Below, piece after piece: positions 1 through 6,322 of a DNA stretch of 8,644 nt. Position 1 is the stretch's first letter. Each line of letters begins with the position of its first letter. A model generated the notes under the pieces. The model had not been told where the DNA came from. It did no database searches and saw only the letters and a list, made by a program, of their open reading frames with translations. Source of the stretch: an uncultured Caulobacteraceae bacterium. Its GTDB lineage: Bacteria > Pseudomonadota > Alphaproteobacteria > Caulobacterales > Caulobacteraceae. Position numbers and translations under genes: made by a program. Location: contig CAMLRH010000103.1 of the NCBI GenBank assembly GCA_946482375.1, forward strand, positions 1-8,644, given 5' to 3'.

Positions 1-12
1 CGGGGGTGCTCA

Positions 13-636
13 TTGGAATCGTTAGTTGCTCCAGCGGTGCTGACGCTCGTGCTCGCCTTGGTGGGGGGCTACCTGCTGGGCTCGATACCGTTCGGCGTGA
101 TCGCCACTCGCCTCGGCGGCGCCGGCGACCTTCGCCAGGTCGGCTCGGGCAACATCGGCGCGACCAACGTGCTGCGCACCGGACGCAAGGATCTGGCGCT
201 GATCACACTGCTCGGCGACGCCGGCAAGGGCGCGCTGGCGGTGCTGGTCGCGCGCTGGCTGACTGACAGCCCGCAGGTCATGGCGCTGGCGGGCGTTTCG
301 GCCTTCGTCGGCCATCTCTTTCCGGTGTGGTTGCGGTTCGCGGGCGGCAAGGGCGTGGCGACCTTCTACGGCGTACTCTTCGCGGCGGCCTGGCCCGTCG
401 GACTGGTCGCGGGCCTGACCTGGCTCGCGGTCGCCGTCCTCTTCCGCTTCTCGTCGCTGGCGGCGCTGACCGCGGCCGCCTCGGCGCCGCTCATCGCCTG
501 GGTCGCCGGTGAGCCCAGGCCGATCTTCTGGATGGTCGTCATCATGGCGGTGCTGATCTTCTTCCGGCACCGCGAGAACATCGACCGCCTGCGCAAGGGC
601 GAGGAGCCGAAGATCGGGGGCAAGAAGCCCGCTTGA
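13..636 (+). CDS. plsY: Glycerol-3-phosphate acyltransferase PlsY
   Basis: This integral inner-membrane enzyme transfers an acyl group from acyl-phosphate to glycerol-3-phosphate, giving lysophosphatidic acid, the first step of phospholipid synthesis in the PlsX/PlsY route. The 207 residues match the usual family length. The three conserved PlsY motifs are visible: SGNIGATNVLRTGRK at residues 45-59, GHLFPVWLRFAGGKGVAT at 100-117 and RHRENIDRLRKG at 185-196. Hydrophobic segments lie at about 6-28, 64-80, 88-105, 118-143, 146-165 and 171-184, and the C-terminal tail is basic. The start chosen is a TTG at 13 with a GGGGG tract at 2-6 as a plausible ribosome binding site. The frame is open to the window edge, so a longer N-terminus cannot be excluded. 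The stop overlaps the dprA start by four bases (TTGA), which implies cotranscription and translational coupling. Confidence 0.95.
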   Translation: MESLVAPAVLTLVLALVGGYLLGSIPFGVIATRLGGAGDLRQVGSGNIGATNVLRTGRKDLALITLLGDAGKGALAVLVARWLTDSPQVMALAGVSAFVGHLFPVWLRFAGGKGVATFYGVLFAAAWPVGLVAGLTWLAVAVLFRFSSLAALTAAASAPLIAWVAGEPRPIFWMVVIMAVLIFFRHRENIDRLRKGEEPKIGGKKPA

Positions 637-1724
637 CGATCCTCTCTGACGCCGAGCGCATCGCGTGGCTGCGGCTCGCGCGAACGGAAAACGTCGGCCC
701 CGTCACCTTCGAGCAGCTGGTCGGCCGCTATGGCTCGGCGGAACGGGCGCTGGCCGCCCTGCCCGAGCTGTCGCGCCGGGGCGGCCGCATCAAGCCGCTG
801 GCGATTCCGACCGACGCCGACGTGGAGCGCGAACTGGAAGCCGGTGAGCGGCTCGGCGCGCGCATGCTCGCCTCCTGCGAGGATGATTTTCCGGCGCCGC
901 TCGCCGCCGTCGATCCGCCGCCGCCGCTGATCTGGGCGCGCGGGAACGCCGACCTGATGCGCCGGCGCTGTGTCGCCATCGTCGGCGCCCGTATCGCCTC
1001 GGCGGGCGGCCAGCGCTTCGCGCGTGGCCTCGCCGGTCAGCTGGGCGCGGCGAGTCACGTCGTCGTCTCCGGCATGGCCCGCGGCATCGACGGCGCGGCC
1101 CACGAAGGCGCGCTACCGACCGGCACGGTGGCCGTCCTCGGCGGCGGCATCGACGACGTCTATCCGCCCGAACACGCCGGTCTCTACGAACGCCTCTGCG
1201 CCGAAGGCTGCGTCGTCAGCGAAAGCCGCCCCGGTTACCGCGCCAAGGCCCAGGACTTCCCGCGTCGCAACCGCATCATCTCGGGCCTGTCGCTGGCCGT
1301 CGTGGTCGTGGAAGCCGAGCTGAAGTCCGGCTCGCTCATCACCGCGCGCCTGGCCGCCGAGCAGGGCCGCGAGGTCTTCGCCGTGCCGGGTTCGCCGCTG
1401 GATCCCCGCGCCAAGGGAACCAACGACCTGCTCCGCCAGGGCGCGGCCCTTTGCGAAGGCGTCGACGACATCCTGCGCGTGCTGGAACAGGCGCCGGCCA
1501 TCCGGTGCGAGCGGAAAGACCCGCCCTCGCCGACGGGTTTCGAGGAGGCCGACGAGAGCCTGTGTGATCGGGTCGCCGCCCTGCTCTCTCCCACGCCGGT
1601 TTCGCGAGATGAACTCGTGCGCGCCACCGGAGCGCCTGCATCCGCCGTCTTCGCCGCTCTCGTGGAGTTGTCGCTCGCCGGCCGCGCCGAGCTGTTGCCC
1701 GGCGGCATGGTCACCAGCGGCTAG
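633..1724 (+). CDS. dprA: DNA-processing protein DprA (Smf), RecA loader
   Basis: DprA binds incoming single-stranded DNA in the cytoplasm and loads RecA during natural transformation; it is also kept in many species not known to be competent. The 363 residues show all three expected parts. An N-terminal helical SAM/HhH-like domain covers about 5-60 (RLARTENVGPVTFEQLVGRYG). A Rossmann-type core covers about 95-285, with VAIVGARIAS (114-123), SGMARGIDGAAHEGAL (146-161), AVLGGGIDDVYPPEH (167-181), FPRRNRIISGLS (209-220) and SGSLITARLAAEQGREVFAVP (about 232-252). A C-terminal winged-helix domain covers about 305-360, joined by a charged, proline-containing linker. The TTG start at 633 overlaps the plsY stop; no strong Shine-Dalgarno sequence is present and the next in-frame Met is residue 78, so coupling probably drives initiation. 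The TAG stop lies in a CTAG shared with the opposite-strand small gene. No other competence gene is in the window. Confidence 0.95.
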   Translation: MTILSDAERIAWLRLARTENVGPVTFEQLVGRYGSAERALAALPELSRRGGRIKPLAIPTDADVERELEAGERLGARMLASCEDDFPAPLAAVDPPPPLIWARGNADLMRRRCVAIVGARIASAGGQRFARGLAGQLGAASHVVVSGMARGIDGAAHEGALPTGTVAVLGGGIDDVYPPEHAGLYERLCAEGCVVSESRPGYRAKAQDFPRRNRIISGLSLAVVVVEAELKSGSLITARLAAEQGREVFAVPGSPLDPRAKGTNDLLRQGAALCEGVDDILRVLEQAPAIRCERKDPPSPTGFEEADESLCDRVAALLSPTPVSRDELVRATGAPASAVFAALVELSLAGRAELLPGGMVTSG

Positions 1725-1894
1725 TCACCCGTGTCGGACGAGGCGATCGCCGCCTCGATGGCCAGAAGCCTGATTCCCGCGGCAAGCTTGCGCTCACCCG
1801 CCTGCTCGGCCAACTGCGCCAATCCGGCCAGCATGTCCTCGATATAGTCGAGCACATCATCGGCGGGCGCGGTGACAGCGGCGCGGGCGTTCAT
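1721..1894 (-). CDS. Small uncharacterised acidic helical protein (57 aa)
   Basis: I do not recognise a named family. The 57-residue product has a flexible Ala-rich start (residues 1-11) followed by two predicted amphipathic helices, about 12-33 (DDVLDYIEDMLAGLAQLAE) and 36-52 (RKLAAGIRLLAIEAAIAS). The pattern of an acidic DYIEDML-type helix, a short turn with a Gly and a second helix ending in a (L/I)EAA-like stretch recalls small hypothetical proteins often found in alphaproteobacteria (a memory-based impression). There is no signal peptide, Cys or membrane segment. The ATG at 1894 has only a weak upstream GAGA. The gene converges on dprA, with its TAG sharing the CTAG at 1721-1724, and is divergent from topA. 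The preceding region carries a candidate promoter and a palindrome, which supports it being a real gene. A soluble protein-binding or regulatory role is a guess only. Confidence 0.6.
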   Translation of the reverse strand: MNARAAVTAPADDVLDYIEDMLAGLAQLAEQAGERKLAAGIRLLAIEAAIASSDTGD

Positions 1895-1913
1895 GGGGAG
1901 GTCTCGCGGCAAG

Positions 1914-1929
1914 CTTATACGCGTGTAAG
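1914..1929. promoter_or_regulatory. Imperfect 16-bp palindrome, possible operator, between small gene and topA
   Basis: The sequence CTTATACGCGTGTAAG is an inverted repeat with one mismatched base pair, built on arms CTTA/TAAG around a perfect ACGCGT core. It sits 20 bases upstream of the small minus-strand gene, in the only AT-richer stretch between that gene and topA. It overlaps the -10 and likely start-site region of the candidate minus-strand promoter at 1928-1954, a usual position for a repressor site. No cognate regulator is identifiable. Confidence 0.35.
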
Positions 1930-1954
1930 TATATGGCTCACTACGAGTTGTAAA
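1928..1954 (-). promoter_or_regulatory. Candidate promoter for the 57-aa gene
   Basis: On the minus strand a TTTACA hexamer (1954-1949) is followed, 15 bases on, by TATACT (1933-1928). These resemble -35 and -10 boxes of the main sigma factor, with a spacer slightly shorter than ideal. The predicted start site would lie near 1921, leaving a leader of about 27 bases before the ATG at 1894. The call rests on hexamer resemblance only, and alphaproteobacterial housekeeping promoters often deviate from this form. Confidence 0.3.
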
Positions 1955-2048
1955 CGACCCTTTCTCAGGGGGCGCGTTGACAGACCGGCGCCCTCGCCCC
2001 CACTTTCCCGGCCTTTCCGGGCTCAGCCCTCCCCGTTCGAAAGCCTGC

Positions 2049-4583
2049 ATGAACGTCGTCGTCGTCGAGTCCCCGGCCAAGGCCAAGACCATCAACAAGT
2101 ACCTCGGCCCGGGCTTTACGGTCCTTGCCTCGTACGGACATGTCCGCGACCTGCCCTCCAAGGACGGATCCGTTCGTCCCGAGCAGGACTTCGCCATGGA
2201 CTGGGAGGTCGATTCCAAATCGGCCAAGCGGCTGGGCGAGATCGCCGAAGCGCTGAAAGGCGCCGACCGCCTGATCCTCGCCACCGACCCCGACCGTGAG
2301 GGCGAGGCGATCAGCTGGCACGTGCTCGAGGTCCTCAATCGCAAGAAGGCGCTGAAAGACGCCCGCGTCGAACGCGTCACCTTCAACGCCATCACCCGGG
2401 GCGCCGTGCAGGAGGCGATGGCCAACCCGCGCCAGCTCGACATGGAGCTGGTCGACGCCTACCTGGCGCGGCGCGCGCTGGACTACCTCGTCGGCTTCAC
2501 CCTCTCGCCGGTGCTGTGGCGCAAGCTGCCGGGCGCCAAGTCGGCCGGACGCGTGCAGTCGGTGGCGCTGCGCCTCGTCGTCGACCGCGAGGTCGAGATC
2601 GAGCAGTTCAAGACGCAGGAATACTGGACCGTCGAGGCCGACGTCTCCGCCGGCTCCGATCCCTTCATCGCGCGGCTGGTTACGCACGAGGGCAAGAAGC
2701 TCAGCAAGTTCGACCTGGGTGACGAGGCGACCGCCACCGCCGCGAAGGCCGCGGTGCAGGCCGCTACCTTCCGGGTGTCCTCGGTCGAGAAGAAGCCGGC
2801 CAAGCGCACGCCGCCGCCGCCCTTCACCACCTCGACCCTGCAGCAGGAGGCCGCCCGTAAGCTCGGCTTCTCGGCCCAGCGCACCATGCAGGCCGCGCAG
2901 AAGCTCTACGAAGGCGTCGACATCGGCGGTGAGACGGTGGGTCTCATCACCTACATGCGGACCGACGGCGTCCAGGCCGCGCCCGAGGCGCTGGAGGAGG
3001 CTCGTGGCGTCATCGCCGGCATCTACGGCCGCGAGTACGTCCCCGAGAGCGCCCGCCACTACAAGACCAAGGCCAAGAACGCCCAGGAGGCGCACGAGGC
3101 CATCCGACCGACTTCGCTGAACCGCAACCCCGGCAAGCTGCGGCTGGAGGGCGACTTGGGGCGCCTCTACGAGCTGATCTGGAAGCGGATGATCGCCTCG
3201 CAGATGGAGGCGGCGCGGATCGAGCGCACGACTATCGACCTGGACAGCTCCGACGGCCGCACCGGCCTTCGCGCCACCGGTCAGGTGATCCAGTTCCCCG
3301 GCTACCTCGCCGTCTATGAGGAAGGCCGCGACGACACCGGCGCCGACGACGAGGACTCCGCCCGCCTGCCCGCCGTCGACGAAGGCGCCGAGGCTCGCGT
3401 CGTCGAAGCCCGCGCCGACCAGCACTTCACCGAACCGCCGCCGCGCTACTCCGAAGCCAGCCTGGTGAAGAAGCTGGAGGAGCTCGGCATCGGCCGGCCC
3501 TCGACCTACGCCTCGATCCTGACCGTGCTGCGCGACCGCGCCTATGTGCGGATGGACAAGAACCGCTTCATTCCCGAGGACAAGGGCCGGCTCGTCACCG
3601 CCTTCCTCGAGCAGTTCTTCGGCCGCTACGTCGAGTACGACTTCACCGCCGAGATGGAGGAGAAGCTCGACCTCGTCTCCGCCGGCGAGCTCGACTGGAA
3701 GACCCTGCTGCGCGAGTTCTGGACCGATTTCCAGGCCGCGGTGGCCGAGATCGGCGAGCTGCGCACCACCCATGTCCTCGATGCGCTGAACGACGCGCTG
3801 GGCCCGCTGATCTTCCCGCCGCGCGAGGACGGCGCCGATCCGCGCGCCTGCCCGACCTGTGGCGAAGGACGCCTGAGCCTGAAGACAGGCAAGTTCGGCG
3901 CCTTCATCGGCTGCTCCAACTATCCGGAATGCCGCTTCACGCGCCCGATCGCCCAGAACGACGACGAGGCCAACGGCGACAACGCCGACCGCGAACTCGG
4001 CATCGACCCGAAGACTGGCGAGACGGTGTGGCTGAAGACCGGCCGCTTCGGCCCCTACGTCGAAGCCGTCGGCGGCGAAAAACCCCGCCGCGCCAGCCTG
4101 CCGAAGGCCTGGCCGCCGGCGTCGATGGACATCGACAAGGCCCTGCGCCTCCTGAACCTGCCGCGCGAAGTCGGCCCGCACCCCGAAGACGGCCAGATGA
4201 TCCTGGCCGGCATCGGCCGCTACGGCCCCTACGTCCAGCACAACGGGACCTACGCCAACCTGCCTACCCCGGACGAGGTCTTCGAGGTCGGTATCAACCG
4301 CGCGGTCGCGGTGCTGGCGGAGAAGAAGGCCGGCTTCAAGGGCCGGGGCCAAGCGGCTGCGCTGAAGGACCTCGGCCCCCACCCCACCGACGGCAAACCG
4401 ATCCAGGTGCTGTCAGGCCGCTACGGCCCCTACATCAAGCACGGCTCGACCAACGCCAATATCCCCAAGGGCAAGGACCCGCAGGCGGTCACCCTCGAGG
4501 AAGCCGTCGCGCTCATCGCCGAACGCGCGGCGAAGGGGCCTGCGAAAAAGGGCGCGCGAGGAAAGAAGAAGGCGGCGACGTAA
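2049..4583 (+). CDS. topA: DNA topoisomerase I (type IA)
   Basis: TopA relaxes negatively supercoiled DNA by cutting and passing single strands, limiting supercoil build-up behind transcription and replication. The 844-residue protein is complete. The TOPRIM domain covers about 1-115, with E7 in VESPAKAKTI and the acidic triad D80-x-D82-x-E84 in TDPDREGE. The catalytic region (about 125-575) carries SAGRVQS (165-171), the active tyrosine Y302 in TYMRTD, EAHEAIRPT (347-355) and RPSTYASI (483-490). A C4 zinc finger uses C601, C604, C622 and C628. It is followed by repeats with a GRFGPY/GRYGPY core at about 665-670, 723-728 and 790-795, and a Lys/Ala-rich DNA-binding tail (827-844). The ATG at 2049 gives the canonical N-terminus MNVVVVESPAKAKTINKYLG; an in-frame TTG at 1977 would add 24 proline/arginine-rich residues unlike the family. 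No good Shine-Dalgarno precedes 2049. The TAA stop is one base from a REP hairpin that probably ends transcription. Confidence 0.97.
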   Translation: MNVVVVESPAKAKTINKYLGPGFTVLASYGHVRDLPSKDGSVRPEQDFAMDWEVDSKSAKRLGEIAEALKGADRLILATDPDREGEAISWHVLEVLNRKKALKDARVERVTFNAITRGAVQEAMANPRQLDMELVDAYLARRALDYLVGFTLSPVLWRKLPGAKSAGRVQSVALRLVVDREVEIEQFKTQEYWTVEADVSAGSDPFIARLVTHEGKKLSKFDLGDEATATAAKAAVQAATFRVSSVEKKPAKRTPPPPFTTSTLQQEAARKLGFSAQRTMQAAQKLYEGVDIGGETVGLITYMRTDGVQAAPEALEEARGVIAGIYGREYVPESARHYKTKAKNAQEAHEAIRPTSLNRNPGKLRLEGDLGRLYELIWKRMIASQMEAARIERTTIDLDSSDGRTGLRATGQVIQFPGYLAVYEEGRDDTGADDEDSARLPAVDEGAEARVVEARADQHFTEPPPRYSEASLVKKLEELGIGRPSTYASILTVLRDRAYVRMDKNRFIPEDKGRLVTAFLEQFFGRYVEYDFTAEMEEKLDLVSAGELDWKTLLREFWTDFQAAVAEIGELRTTHVLDALNDALGPLIFPPREDGADPRACPTCGEGRLSLKTGKFGAFIGCSNYPECRFTRPIAQNDDEANGDNADRELGIDPKTGETVWLKTGRFGPYVEAVGGEKPRRASLPKAWPPASMDIDKALRLLNLPREVGPHPEDGQMILAGIGRYGPYVQHNGTYANLPTPDEVFEVGINRAVAVLAEKKAGFKGRGQAAALKDLGPHPTDGKPIQVLSGRYGPYIKHGSTNANIPKGKDPQAVTLEEAVALIAERAAKGPAKKGARGKKKAAT

Positions 4584-4584
4584 G

Positions 4585-4625
4585 CCCTTCCCCCTGGATG
4601 GGGGAAGGGTTTGGGATGGGGGTGG
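4585..4625 (+). repeat. REP-like palindromic element, left copy; probable topA terminator
   Basis: This 41-base unit starts with a perfect 10-bp stem (CCCTTCCCCC at 4585-4594, GGGGGAAGGG at 4600-4609) around the 5-base loop TGGAT, followed by a G-rich tail containing GGGATGGGGGTGG. The same unit occurs inverted at 4674-4714 with three adjacent mismatches in the tail (TTT here against CCG there). A G/C-rich hairpin plus a conserved tail, in an intergenic and inverted arrangement, is the usual look of REP/BIME elements of high-GC alphaproteobacteria. It lies directly after the topA stop, so the hairpin may end or stabilise the topA transcript, although no U-tract follows. Confidence 0.85.
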
Positions 4626-4641
4626 GATGCTGTCCGCATCC
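4625..4641. other. Small hairpin in the spacer between the two REP copies
   Basis: A 6-bp perfect stem (GGATGC at 4625-4630, GCATCC at 4636-4641) encloses the loop TGTCC. It lies in the 48-base spacer between the inverted REP units and could add structure to a read-through transcript. A stem this short arises easily by chance in GC-rich DNA, and the rest of the spacer shows nothing recognisable. Confidence 0.3.
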
Positions 4642-4673
4642 ACTCCCGTCCGCAGCAATTCCCGGAAACGGCG

Positions 4674-4714
4674 CCACCCCCATCCCCGGCCCTTCCCCCA
4701 TCCAGGGGGAAGGG
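4674..4714 (-). repeat. REP-like palindromic element, right copy; probable aldehyde dehydrogenase terminator
   Basis: This is the inverted partner of the unit at 4585-4625. It has the same perfect 10-bp stem (4690-4699 pairing with 4705-4714) around loop ATCCA, and the C-rich complement of the G-rich tail at 4674-4689. Thirty-eight of 41 positions match the left copy in reverse complement. It ends two bases before the stop codon of the minus-strand aldehyde dehydrogenase, so each convergent gene runs straight into one arm. The pair together can form a long cruciform or duplex of about 130 bases. Confidence 0.85.
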
Positions 4715-4716
4715 AA

Positions 4717-6174
4717 TTACACCTTAATCTGGCTCTTCACATACCCGCGGAAGCCCTTCCCGAAGGGCGGGCGCATCTGCACGAGCTGCGGGATGTCCTT
4801 CTTCAGCTGGGTGAAGACGCTCTTGCGGTGGCTGAACTCGCGAAAGCCGTCGTGGCCGTGATAGCTGCCCATGCCCGCGGGGCCGACGCCGCCGAACGGC
4901 ATCTCTTCCTGGGTGATGTGCATGATCACGTCATTGACGGTGACGCCGCCCGAGGTGGTGTGGTTCAGAACCTTGTCCTGCTCGGCCTTGTCGTCGCCGA
5001 AGTAGTAGAGGCCGAGCGGACGGTCGTTGGCGTTCACGTAGGCGACCGCCTCGTCGACGTGCTTGTAGGTCTTCACCGGCAGGACGGGCCCGAAGATCTC
5101 CTCCTGCATCACCTTCATGTCGTCGGTGGGGTTGAGGATCAGCGTCGGCGCGATCTTGCGGTGCGGCTGCTGGGTCAGGTTCTCGTCGGCCGGGTTGATC
5201 TCGACGATCTCGGCGCCCTTGGCCCTGGCGTCCTCGATGTAGCCCATGATGCGGTCGTAGTGCCGCTGGGCGATGACCGAGGTGTAGTCGGGGTTGTCCT
5301 TCAGGGTCGGGAACATCTTCGTCACCGACGCCTTGGCCTCGCTGACGAACTCACCGACGCGGTCTTCCGGGGCTAGCACATAGTCGGGCGCGAGGCAGAT
5401 CTGGCCAGCGTTCAGCGTCTTGCCGTTCATGATCCGCGCGGCGGTCACCTTCATGTCGGCGGTCTTGGAAACGATCACCGGGCTCTTGCCGCCCAGCTCC
5501 AGCGTCACCGGCACCAGGTTCTCGGCGGCGGCCTTCATGACGTGCTTGGCGATCGAAGTCGCGCCGGTGAACAGCAGGTGGTCGAACGGCAGTGAGGAGA
5601 AGGCTTGGCCGACTTCCGGCCCGCCGGTGAAGACCGCGATCTCCTCTTCGGAGAAGGCGGACGCGAACATCTCCTTCATCAGCTCGGAGGTCGCCGGGGT
5701 GAACTCCGACGGCTTGATCATCGCCCGATTGCCGGCGGCCAGGATCGAACCCAGCGGCGCGAAGGTCAGGTTCACCGGGAAGTTCCAGGGTGCGATCACG
5801 CCGACCGTGCCCTTGGGCTGCGAATAGACGACCGCCTTCGCGCCCAACAGGCCGAGGATCGCGGGGGTGGTCTTCTTCTTCTCCGGCTTCATCCAGGTCT
5901 TCAGGTGCGCCCGGGCGTCCTTCAGCGTGCCGATGGAGCCGGCGATGTCGGTCAGCGCCGAGGCGTCCTTCGAACGGGCGCCGAAATCCTCATCCAGCGC
6001 CGCCACGATGCGGTCCTGGTAGTCGATCAGCAGCTTGATGCAGCGGTTGATGCGGTCGATCCGCAGCTCCGCGGAAGGCGCGCCGTCGCGGATGTGGGCC
6101 GCCTTCTGGCGGGCCAGGACGTCCAGCATCTCCGCGCGCGCAGCGTCGGCGGTCAGGTTGGCCGGGGCATTCAT
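4717..6174 (-). CDS. Aldehyde dehydrogenase, coniferyl aldehyde dehydrogenase type
   Basis: This is an NAD(P)-dependent dehydrogenase oxidising an aldehyde to a carboxylic acid in the cytoplasm. The 485-residue protein has the complete ALDH core: cofactor-binding PWNFPVNLTFAPLGSILAAG (129-148, N131) and KPSEFTP (154-160), FTGATSIAK (202-210), catalytic base E226 in LELGGK, nucleophile C260 in NAGQICLAPDYVL, EEIFGPVLPV (358-367) and MPFGGVGPAGMGSYHGHDGF (425-444). The motifs around N131, together with a C-terminal extension ending in a basic segment, resemble class 3/coniferyl-aldehyde dehydrogenases (CalB-like) rather than betaine-aldehyde enzymes. The substrate cannot be read from sequence; medium-chain or aromatic aldehydes are both possible. 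The ATG at 6174 follows a strong GGAGG eight bases upstream. The frame remains open to 6276, but those extra residues do not look like the family. It is divergent from the crotonase-family gene, which suggests shared control, and converges on topA across the REP pair. Confidence 0.93.
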   Translation of the reverse strand: MNAPANLTADAARAEMLDVLARQKAAHIRDGAPSAELRIDRINRCIKLLIDYQDRIVAALDEDFGARSKDASALTDIAGSIGTLKDARAHLKTWMKPEKKKTTPAILGLLGAKAVVYSQPKGTVGVIAPWNFPVNLTFAPLGSILAAGNRAMIKPSEFTPATSELMKEMFASAFSEEEIAVFTGGPEVGQAFSSLPFDHLLFTGATSIAKHVMKAAAENLVPVTLELGGKSPVIVSKTADMKVTAARIMNGKTLNAGQICLAPDYVLAPEDRVGEFVSEAKASVTKMFPTLKDNPDYTSVIAQRHYDRIMGYIEDARAKGAEIVEINPADENLTQQPHRKIAPTLILNPTDDMKVMQEEIFGPVLPVKTYKHVDEAVAYVNANDRPLGLYYFGDDKAEQDKVLNHTTSGGVTVNDVIMHITQEEMPFGGVGPAGMGSYHGHDGFREFSHRKSVFTQLKKDIPQLVQMRPPFGKGFRGYVKSQIKV

Positions 6175-6191
6175 AGGGTCTTCCTCCGCGA

Positions 6192-6210
6192 GGAGCCTTG
6201 TGGCGGCTCC
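6192..6210. other. Inverted repeat in the divergent region upstream of the aldehyde dehydrogenase
   Basis: GGAGCC (6192-6197) and GGCTCC (6205-6210) form a 6-bp perfect stem with a 7-base loop. It lies just upstream of the ribosome binding site of the aldehyde dehydrogenase. It could be a leader hairpin or an operator for the divergent pair, but a 6-bp GC-rich stem has little statistical weight. The rest of 6175-6322 shows a TTGACG hexamer at 6215-6220 on the plus strand, a possible -35 box, but no convincing -10 box. Confidence 0.25.
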
Positions 6211-6322
6211 AATCTTGACGGTGTTCACAATGCCCTCACGGCAGGCAAGCCGCAACATTTCGCTGGCGTTCCGCAACGTCCGGCCCCTAACGCTAGCCGC
6301 GAAAAGCTCCCGGAGGCGCGAC

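Noticed and set aside
366..1103. 245-codon minus-strand frame opposite plsY and dprA
   Set aside because: Two well-supported plus-strand genes cover it, and the translation is Arg/Ala/Gly-rich with no recognisable domain.
1977..1982. TTGACA hexamer as a -35 box for topA
   Set aside because: No -10-like sequence follows at any usual spacing; the downstream stretch is C-rich.
1977..2048. Upstream TTG start that would lengthen TopA by 24 residues
   Set aside because: The added residues are Pro/Arg-rich and unlike the family. The ATG at 2049 gives the exact canonical TopA N-terminus.
1965..4382. 805-codon open frame on the minus strand opposite topA
   Set aside because: It mirrors the topA coding strand, has a low-complexity Val/Gly/Leu/Arg/Asp composition with no domain, and is explained by GC-rich third-position bias.
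4627..5376. 249-codon plus-strand frame over the REP region and the aldehyde dehydrogenase 3' end
   Set aside because: It is a shadow of the minus-strand gene with low-complexity His/Val/Leu/Asp/Gly composition and starts inside the REP spacer.
6175..6276. N-terminal extension of the aldehyde dehydrogenase
   Set aside because: The ATG at 6174 has a strong GGAGG site and the extra residues do not resemble the family.
6035..6322. Long N-terminal extension of the crotonase-family frame
   Set aside because: It runs antisense through the start of the aldehyde dehydrogenase, while the GTG at 6323 has an ideal ribosome binding site and begins the family domain.
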